A stretch of 64,000 nt of DNA, from contig CM044956.1 of the NCBI GenBank assembly GCA_024516035.1, positions 9,800,878-9,864,877 of the forward strand. The letters run 5' to 3'. Both the position numbers and the translations under genes were made by a program. Shown here piece after piece: positions 44,605 through 54,400 of this stretch. The first letter of the stretch is position 1. Each line of letters starts with the position of its first letter. The stretch is from Bactericera cockerelli. Lineage: Eukaryota; Arthropoda; Insecta; Hemiptera; Triozidae. Under the pieces are notes generated by a model. It was given only the letters and a program-made list of their open reading frames with translations. It made no database searches and was not told the DNA's origin.

Positions 44605-45457
44605 GGTATCATTCCAAGCATTTTGTGAAAGTTGTATAAAAATTGGTCCAGAGGTGTCTTGAATTAATGAGATACCTATAAAATTAATATTAAAATTTTA
44701 CCTATGATTTTTTACTTACCTCTATTCACAACTTGTTGTCTTTAGGTAGATTGTTATCAAAAGCATAATATCACAAGTAGGATAGTTAAGACTTGAGTGA
44801 GGAGTAAAACCTTTTCATGTTTTTTTTTAAGTTTCACTATTTTGTGACATCAAATCTCATTACATTAATGAGTCAAATATTAATCTAGGGAACTGCCCCC
44901 GTAAGCGTAAAGTTCTGTATTCTAATTAATTTACCTTAAAAATTAATTTAATGCTTATCACTCACAACGTACACTTGTGTGGAGTAAAAATAGAAAATGT
45001 ATTTTTTTTTTTTTAAAACATTAGATTAATTTGAATGTTCCTGAAGCTATTATCGCTGCTGAAAAAAATAGCAAGAATTCTACAGGGTACGGCGAAATCT
45101 TGTACTCTTCATTGTCTCAAATAAATTACCAAGGAAAAGGGATTAAAACTAGTTACGGGAATTATTACTATAGTATTATTTTTTCCCCCGAGTTATATAT
45201 AGTTCTCCTACTTTCCGTTCGGATATTTTAGCGCTGATTGGCGATTGTTTAAATAATTTTGATGGTGTCATATTTTAATTAAAATCAAATTTTATTATAC
45301 ATTTTGAAACGGAACAGCAGGAACATAATTTACATGTTTGGGCTATAAGCCATTCAAATTTGACATTTTGTAGTATCTATCCCTCATATTGCAAGTTAGG
45401 TAGTCACCTTTTACTTTAAAAGTTATTGGTACACTGTAGCCTATTCCAGAAACACTT
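44605..45457. other. Intergenic AT-rich DNA, nothing recognised
   Basis: No coding sequence, tRNA-like head or inverted repeat was seen. Confidence 0.4.
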
Positions 45458-46039
45458 GCCGTATTTTTCTTTCTAACCAAAGTTAACCAAACGGGAATAA
45501 AATGAACCAAACTGGAAGCAAGTCATTTTTCTTTTGGAAGAGGAAAAATTTCCACTTCCAAAGTTAACCAAAGTGGAAGTAGAAAATTCTTGCTTCCAGT
45601 TCTTTTATAGGTTAAGCTCATTGTTTATCTTTAAAAGTAACCAAACGCATTTTTCTTTCACGAATGACCTTGGAATAAAATGGAAATATTTGGAAAAAAC
45701 CTAACCAGGAATTTTTTTTTAGTTAGAAAGAAAAATACTACTACTCTCCACTCTTAAGTCGTATTTTTCTTTCTAACCAAAAAAATTCCTGGTTAGGTTT
45801 CTTCCAAATATTTCCATTTTATTCCAAGGTCATTCGTAAAAGAAAAATGAGTTTGGTTACTTTTAAAGATAAACAATGGACTTAACCTATAAAAGAACTG
45901 GAAGCAAGAATTTTCCACTTCCACCTTGGTTAACTTTGGAAGTGGAAATTTTTCCTCTTCCAAAAGAAAAATGACTTGCTTCCAGATTGGTTCATTTTAT
46001 TCCCGTTTGGTTAACTTTGGTTAGAAAGAAAAATACGGC
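45458..46039. mobile_element. 582-bp foldback element (arms ~285 bp, near-perfect)
   Basis: The left end GCCGTATTTTTCTTTCTAAC and right end GTTAGAAAGAAAAATACGGC are exact reverse complements. Complementarity continues through AACCAAACGGGAATAAAATG, GGAAGAGGAAAAATTTCCAC and CTTGGAATAAAATGGAAATA to a centre of about 25 bases (near 45742-45768). Only scattered differences occur. No open frame; no clear target-site duplication. Confidence 0.92.
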
Positions 46040-46072
46040 ATTTGATTATTGCGTTAAAATTAACCAACCAGA

Positions 46073-46300
46073 GTGCGTTGTGTGACAGTTTTTTTTTATT
46101 ATTATTTTTTTTTTCAAGATAAGTGTGCCCCGGAAACGCTTTCGCCTAACTTCAGGGCACTTTACCTTTACATCCATGCCATTCCGGAAACGGAAATTTT
46201 TCGGTCAGAAATTTTCCGCTCCGGCCGGGATTTGAACTTGCAACCTCCGGATCAGTAACCAATGCTCTTAACCACTGAGCCACGGAAGTCGGCACATCTT
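46073..46300 (-). mobile_element. SINE-F (tRNA-derived)
   Basis: The minus-strand head GACTTCCGTGGCTCAGTGGT (A box) is followed by AAGTTCAAATCCCGGCCG (B box) and a body whose plus-strand form holds CTTTCGCCTAACTTCAGGGC. It ends in a run of AAAAAA. Confidence 0.78.
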
Positions 46301-48283
46301 AGGAGATGCAGCGAAGGTGTTTCACACAATCTGTGACAGTTAAAAGGGAGATTTGGAGAATATGAGAGTGGAGAGTGTTTCTCTGGAACGGACTATACTC
46401 TGGTTGGTACCACAAAAAATAGAAAAATAATTTACCAAGTGCTCAAAAGGACGCAGAAAGAGAACCAATCAGAAGCTATGTATGGGTGGTGTGTGTGTGT
46501 ATGTATGTATGTATGTGTGGGTGGGTCTGTGTGTGTACAGTGTAATGACTAGGAAAAGCCAGTGAAGCCCGCTAATGAGAAATAAAAATAATCGTGGGAT
46601 TTTTTCTAATTGATGGTAATGTTCGTTTTTTGAACACTGTTGAAAAAACGAATTGGTTGCTTCAAATTGTTGTTTGTTTCTCTACACTCTAACTCACTGC
46701 ATTTAAATTTTAAATTATAACTTCTTGACTTTAGTTTACACTTTTAATTACTTTTAAATAGTTTGCCTATTACAAGTTATAAGTTTATGTGTAAAAATTG
46801 GTTAATTTTTCACCAAGATCCATCTTTCAGTGTTTTGTGATCACCACCATTAGAAAATCTATTATTGATTGAGCTGTCAGCTTTATGTATTAACTACATT
46901 GAATCAGTGATGGGTCACAATCAGAAGAAAACACCTATTGAATTGTCTACAATTCCAGGAGCTGTAGAAACCCCAACCCTCTTTCTTATTTAATCAAGTG
47001 TTTATCATTTGACTGAAATTTAATCTGGGACTGAAACAAACCTTGAAAAATTAAAATCCTCATTGAAAAAACTATGAAAAATTTCATCTTTCTCTAATAA
47101 TATTATGTATGAGACTGTACACCAAACTGATGACAGTGATGGCATGAGAAACTTGAAAACCCCAAATTTTAGGTAGGTACTTTTACACACTTACATTTGG
47201 CTATTGTTGGTACTGAAATTGGTGAACTATCTTATTTTAATCAGTGTAATGCTCTGGAGACTTGATGGATCTTCAACAAGTAAAAGCAGATGAATCACAG
47301 TTTTTAATATTAACTGGATCACAGTTCTATTTGAACAGAATGTATCTCACGCTGATACAGTTATTTAAAAGAAAATAGCTTTATACAAACCCTGCCTAAG
47401 AAGAAAATATCATATTGAACGTGAAAATATTAAAGTGGAGTTGGCCCATCATGTTATGATCCAATGGCCATTTTTGAACCAATTCTTACAATATTTCACA
47501 GAATGATAGGTGTAAGAAAATGATTTAGACCTAAAAATGAATATGAACTTATTTAAATTACTCAAATAAAGTAAAATAAAAAAATATTGCAAGAGGTTAA
47601 ACTGTGTTGTGTAGCAACCCTATCTAACCCTGCATTAATTTTCACTCTGGCAAACCTAAGCTAAAACCATGATAATTTTGATATATTAAAGTAAACTGTT
47701 TTTTTTTATAGTTAGAATGGCAAATGAAATTCTTTAATTTATATATATTGTATTTCACCCATTATTTATTTTATTTGATTATTATCATTCTTCTTCTATC
47801 ACCTTCTTAACAGTGTATTATAATGTAATTGGGTGTATGTCAAATTTCATTGTAATTGACATACATCTGTTTTGTATTGCACTTAAAAATAAATAAATAA
47901 ATTAAATTAAAAAAAATAAAAAATCAATGAACCATCCTACCAAACAAGCATTTGTCAGTGCTCTAATTATTATTATTATATTACTCTTTATTAGGTAAGG
48001 ACAAAGTACATTATTTACAGAACAATACAATAGATTGGCTAAAGAAATAAGAACAAAAAAAAGAGAGAATAAAGCTAATGTCCTACCCAAAGGGCAGGGT
48101 TATTGTCTGTGGCAATCTCTTCCACCCAACCCTTTTGAAAGCCCAATGAAAATAATGTAAGAGATAGAAGAAGAAGAAAAACAAAACATATAATAGAGAA
48201 TAGAAAACATAAAAAATAACAATAAAGAGATCTAATGTGTAATTTCTGACCTTGTTAACTTTACTCAACCTCTTATTTTCCAG
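46301..48283. other. Intergenic DNA with GT microsatellite and one repeat; no gene seen
   Basis: 46487-46543 is GT/GTAT-rich. 47965-48135 (minus) is the relative of the element at 27985 (CAATAACCCTGCCCTTTGGG on the minus strand). The rest is AT-rich. The FBXO42 promoter and any 5' UTR exon should lie here, but I cannot point to them. Confidence 0.5.
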
Positions 48284-48494
48284 TCAAAAAGAGAAAACAA
48301 AATGAATAAAGTAATGCTCTATTCATGTTAATCCTATGAGATGGAGAAGGAAAACAGTACAACATCAAACTTTGAAGCAAGTTTGTTGGATTTGCCAGAT
48401 GAGGTGATTCAATATATTCTGAGACTGTTACCTCCATACAATGATCTGAAGGCATGTATGCAAGTATGCAAGAGGTTGTATACAAATGCACAAA
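48284..48494 (+). CDS. Fbxo42: FBXO42 exon with start codon and F-box
   Basis: The acceptor TTATTTTCCAG ends at 48283, so a 5' UTR exon lies upstream. The ATG at 48341 opens MEKENSTTSNFEASLLDLPD, EVIQYILRLLPPYNDLKACM, QVCKRLYTNAQ. The F-box LPDEVIQYILRLLPPYNDLK resembles human [20 protein letters not shown]. The donor AAA/GTAAGT leaves phase 1. Unlike the later exons it is AT-rich. Confidence 0.9.
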
Positions 48495-51400
48495 GTAAGT
48501 TATGACTATAATATTAGTATTAAAAAAATAAGTAAGTACCTACTAAAATGGTAAGTAAAATAGTAATGGTAAGTTAAAAATAGGTAAGTACCTACCTACG
48601 CCAGGCATTCTCTAAGGCAGAGAATGGTTAAGGCATTAACTTTACCCCGGATTACAAAACAATTGTAATTATAAATAAATAATGTTCTCTATTTTTTTCT
48701 ACATATTTCTAAGTTTCTTTTTAAATTTATTGTTATTAATTGTTAAAAATTAACTGTTGTTGATTGTTTTCTAAAAAAAAAAAAAAAAAAAAAGTGTAAA
48801 AAAATAAAATAATAAGTAGGATATCTATAAAATGAAGCTGTCTGTATATTTTTTTATACAAATCTGCACTATTTGACCAAGAAGAAATTCTCCACTTAGG
48901 TCCCACTGGAACAGGAAATTCTTCTGGGCTTAGTTATATCTCTCTAGGGTTAAGCTACACTGAGTAAGGACTAAAAATCGATGGGTGTCACAAAAATATT
49001 TTTTTCTCTTCTAAATGACATTTTTTTCTTGAAATTTGTTGTCACTACCTATCAACTCAAAGCAAGAAAGTTTTAGTCAAGGGTTTGAGCAAATCCATTT
49101 GACACATCAATTGCTAGATACAAAAAATATTTACTTTTTTTTTTACTTAAATGAGATTTTCTGTGTCTGTGTGGTATGTGATTGTGGTGTGGTGTGGTGT
49201 GATGGGCTGGGCTGGCAAAGCAGTTGATGTAACCCAATAGTAATCTACCTAATAAAACATAAATGGTCTAGGGTATTGAGAGAGTATAAAGTTGAAAAAA
49301 AAAGTTATTATACTTGTCCCAATCACCCTTGTGATATCACAACCAAATCCTCGAAATCAGAACTTTCTGAGAGAATTATGGTAATATGTTTAGGTACCTA
49401 ATATAAATTGGAAAAACTTAGAGTGTTGAAAAATATGGTCTCCCCTTTTTTTAACAAGAAAACTAGTCATTGAAAAGAATGCTGCAGAATATTGAAACAT
49501 CCATGCAGCATGTGTGTGTTAGTAAACAACTCTCAATAGTGAGAGTTAGTTTCCTCTTATTTTTGATATTATGTTCCAGGTGTACTAAACTATACCCACC
49601 TATCATTGAGTCGGGCAATCAGTGAGTGTAACATTGAGTGGAGTCAGGAATATGGAGACTCTTCCATTACTAGCCGTTACTCACACTCAGCATGTTATCA
49701 TGGTAACTCTATCTTTATTTTACATAACTTACTTACTTTCCATGTTCAGACCACCAAATTTTCAGACTTGGCTCATCCAGTATGTTGCTAGAGCCACAGC
49801 CTTGGCATTCTGTAAATCAAGATCTTCTTTTGAACATACATCAGTTGGGGTTGGGCACAAAAGAAAATGATCATTGTTTGAGATTGCCCCTATCCAATTT
49901 CAAGCTTCTAGTATGCTATGACATAATCCTTATCTGGGTGGGATTCGAACCAACGAATCCCTACACTACCTGGATTACCAGACTAGCGCGTTAACCACTT
50001 GACTACCATGGCAGAGTTATGGATAAGCTACACTATAAACCAGCAGCTTCTATAATAGCTTTTATTTTATGGTTACAAAATTAAAAAGACTGAAACATTA
50101 TTTTTTGCTTAGACATGTTCATCAACCCTGTATGTCGGTCTATCTTCTTTTCTTTTAACTACCATTATTTCTACTATTGTTATATTATCTTCCACTATTA
50201 TTTCCTTATCTTGTTTTCTATTATCTTTACTCTCTAATTGTTATTTTATTTACATTGTGTTTATTCTCAACTCAAATAAATAAAGAGGTGCTTTGTTAAA
50301 CTGTTGGCATAATGGGACTACCTGTCTTGCGCTTACAGTCTAAATAAAGCACTACTTATACTGTCTGTCCCGGTAGCTCAGTGGTAAAGGCGGCACTCTG
50401 TGAATCCACAGGTTTCAGAGGTTGTGGGTTTGAAACCCAGCTGGGACATGACAAGTTATCCTCCCATTTGGGATTTTTACCACATAATAATATGTATGTA
50501 CGATTTTTTTTTTCTTTGTGGTGAAGCACAAGGCCTCTTCACAATTTTTGTGGGTAGCGCAGCATTACTAAGAGCCTCCTTTACATTTCGAATTATTCTA
50601 TCACATTAATTTCTTTTTACTCTGGTAATGCCGCCACGGGTCGTTACTCATATAAGTAACTAGGTACTCATTTTTCCTCACGAGGTATGAGTGGACCCCG
50701 AACATCCAAGTACAGAGCAGAAAAATTACTGCCCCGCTAGAGATCGAACCCAGGTCACCGTGCGTGCAATGCCCAGCGCGCTAACTCACTCTGCGACGGT
50801 GACTACACATAATAATATGTCTTGGGCCTACTGCTGGAATAATGGGACTTTAATAGTCCTAATCGGGCAGTATAAATAAGGCGATATTATTATTATTTTC
50901 CTAGAAGAACAGTACATTTTACAAACCATGATGCTGGCCTGTCCTCAGAGAACAACATGTACATCTTCGGCGGGTGCAGCTTCTCCTCGACCACGTTCAA
51001 TGACCTCTGGCGGCTCGACCTCTCCACCCGGCGCTGGCACCGCCTCAGCTCGGGCGGCCAGTACCCCTCGCCCAAGGCCTCCGCCACTCTGCTGGCGTAC
51101 CGCGACCAGCTGGTCCTCTTCGGGGGGCTCACCCAGCCCTCGCCCTACCCTGCCAACCAGACGCGCGTCTTCAACGAGCTGCACATCTACAGCATCTGTG
51201 AGTTACTGCCTTAATTCCCCACCTTCAGCACAAGATTTTTATCTTTTGAAGGTGGGTATACCCTCATGGTTTGTTGAAGATGATAATGTATAAAAAATAA
51301 ATAAATGGAAACTTCAAAAAAAAAAAAAAAAAAAAATTAATTTAATTTTACTTTACTTTATTGGGACGTTTTAAGCATTAAACACAATTTACAATGAACA

Positions 51401-54400
51401 TTGTATAATTTACCTATCTATCTTAAGAAATAATTATTGTAACTAAATCTAATTATAATAATAATAAAAAGTAAAAAAAAGAGTTTTAAGACTAGAATGG
51501 AAGGTTAGAAGTTTTGAGAATTTTAGGAATTTAGCTAGAACAGCTCTTAACGGCTTCAGAAAAGCTTTGAAGGCTCATGGATAGGTCTAGCTGGCCTTGA
51601 GAAAGATATCTGTGAGTTACTGCCTTGAGCAAGATATCTGTGAGTTACTGCCTTGAGGCAAGATATCTGTGAGTTACTGCCTTGAGGCAAGATATCTGTG
51701 AGTTACTGCCTTGAGGCAAGATATCTGTGAGTTACTGCGAATGGATTGTAAAAACCCCATTGAGAATGACCTAGAATACCTAGATGATGTTTCTCTCTAA
51801 CATTTGTAATTTGTAATTTATTTGCATTAATAATTGTACATAATAGGTAACATATATTGAATGCGACTACCTCACACTACGGGGATGCAGTCCTCTTGTT
51901 TTGTTGGCTAGCTAGCTAACCCTATCAACTTCACCCAGCCTTTTCCAATCCATAAGTGTTTTACAGCCAGAAAAGAGCAGATACAGTAGACATTTGTGGT
52001 CTGTGTTGTAGCTCGCACGTAGTATGCCTCTCCTCTAATGGGCGAGAATTGACACAGTTCTTCCCGTGTAGATGCTAGGTCAACACGAGCGCACCTTCAC
52101 AAACAACAGTATCTAAATTTTGAATACATTTTTTCTGTCGGCTCTGCGATTCAAACCCGAGACCTTCCGCACGGCAAGTGAGTATCCTACCACTGGGTTA
52201 ATCTTACGCTAGTTTGGTTTCATTAATAGAAAAATGTTTTTTAGTTTGGTTAATTGTCATTAAAAGAGAAAAATTACCTAGTTTTGTTTATTGTCATTAA
52301 TAGAAAATTGTTTTTTTTTTAGTTTGGTTAATTGTCATTAAAAGAGAAAAATATAGTTTTGTTTATTGTCATTAATAGAAAATTGTTTTTTTTTAGTTAG
52401 GTTAATTGTCATTAAAAGAGAAAAATATAGTTTTGTTTATTGTCATTAATAGAAAAATGTTTTTTTAGATTGGTTGATTGTAATTAAAAGAGAAAAAATA
52501 GTTTGATTTATTGTCATTAAAAGAGAAAAATATAGTTTGATTTACTGTCATTAATAGAAAACTGTTTTTCGTTTCAGCCCAGAACACGTGGCGCTGTGTG
52601 GAGACCCCCTCCCCCCCTCCACCGCTCGCCTTCCACTCAGTCTCCCTGCACGATGACGTCATGATAGTGTTCGGGGAGCCACGGCCAACAACGTGGGAAC
52701 CAATGATGTGTGGAGTCTGGACCTGACGAGGCTGGAGTGGACCAAGCGGCACACGAGTGACGTGAAGCCTTCACCCAGGCGAGTAGCTCAGTTTATTATT
52801 ATATATTTATTATTATGCAGTATTACAGGGGTGCCCAACCTTTACAGAAGAAGATCTACTATCTCATCTGTCTGGACGTGATCGACCCAAAATCACTCCG
52901 GGATCGACCGGTCGATCGCGATCGACTGGTTGGGCAGCCCTGCAGTATTATAATGACAGTAAGTTTATTATTTTACAGTTTATTATTATATTGTACCATT
53001 TAAATATAGGTACATTCTTGTATGTGTGCTGTCAATCAAGTACAAATTATACAGGAGTATGTGGCACAAAGTCAAAATTTAATTTCTTAATGAATAACAA
53101 GCTCATTTAAAAGCTCAACTTTTGAAAAACGGACTTTTTGAATAGCGCATAATCGAAATGAGCCTGTGATTGGTAACCATGCAAAATTTCAGCTCTTACA
53201 GTTCTCGAGTTTTAAGAGGATAATTATTTATTTTTTGGTTTTGGCTGAACAATTAAACATAACAAAAAAATGACGATAGTCAGTAAAAATAATTTTAAAA
53301 GGTGGAACTAAACCGTGACATTTTCTTAAATTTTGTTAAGTGCTTTTCTCAGACCGTACACTACGTGCATCTCGAATTTAATTAAAAATTTACAAAACAA
53401 CAGATTTGTAGAAAATTGGTTACATAAGTGGTTTCATAATTGAACCACATAATAATTAAAAATGGAACCAAAATAACTGATTAAGCTAATAAACTGTTGA
53501 CCTCCCACAGGTTCTAGTCAGATCTACATTGACCTAATGAACTGTTGACTCCCGCAGGTACTGTTCTAGTCAGATCTACATTGACCTAATGAACCTGTTG
53601 ACCTCCAGCGACCAGGTACTGCTCTAGTCAGATCTACATTGACCTAATGAACTGTTGACCTCCCGCAGGTACTGTCTAGTCAGATCTACATTGACCTAAT
53701 GAACTGTTGACCTCCCGCAGGTACTGTTCTAGTCAGATCTACATTGACCTAATGAACTGTTGACCTCCCGCAGGTACTGTTCTAGTCAGATCTACATTGA
53801 CCTAATGAACTGTTGACCTCCCGCAGGTACTGTTCTAGTCAGATCTACATTGACCTAATGAACTGTTGACTCCCGCAGGTACTGTTCTAGTCAGATCTAC
53901 ATTGACCTAATGAACTGTTGACTCCCGCAGGTACTGTTCTAGTCAGATCTACATTGACCTAATGAACTGTTGACCTCCCGCAGGTACTGTTCTAGTCAGA
54001 TCTACATTGACCTAATGAACTGTTGACTCCCGCAGGTACTGTTCTAGTCAGATCTACATTGACCTAATGAAACTGTTGACTCCCGCAGGTACTGTTCTAG
54101 TCAGATCTACATTGACCTAATGAACTGTTGACTCCCGCAGGTACTGTTCTAGTCAGATCTACATTGACCTAATGAACTGTTGACTCCCGCAGGTACTGTT
54201 CTAGTCAGATCTACATTGACCTAATGAACTGTTGACTCCCGCAGGTACTGTTCTAGTCAGATCTACATTGACCTAATGAACTGTTGACTCCCGCAGGTAC
54301 TGTTCTAGTCAGATCTACATTGACCTAATGAACTGTTGACCTCCCGCAGGTACTGTTCTAGTCAGATCTACATGACGGCTGCACGTGCTGGACTGGTGCT

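Larger units (their letters stand above)
49703..50948. mobile_element. FBXO42 intron 2 filled with SINE-G, SINE-B piece and nested SINE-C/SINE-D
   Basis: 49925-50022 is a minus-strand tRNA-like SINE-G (CTCTGCCATGGTAGTCAAGT, GGTTCGAATCCC). 50030-50080 is a SINE-B piece. 50364-50894 is SINE-C on the plus strand, interrupted by SINE-D. Confidence 0.8.

Noticed and set aside
50364..50453. Genuine tRNA-Ser/Leu gene on the plus strand
   Set aside because: The same head and body recur at 37606, 39988, 56706 and 58907; it is SINE-C.
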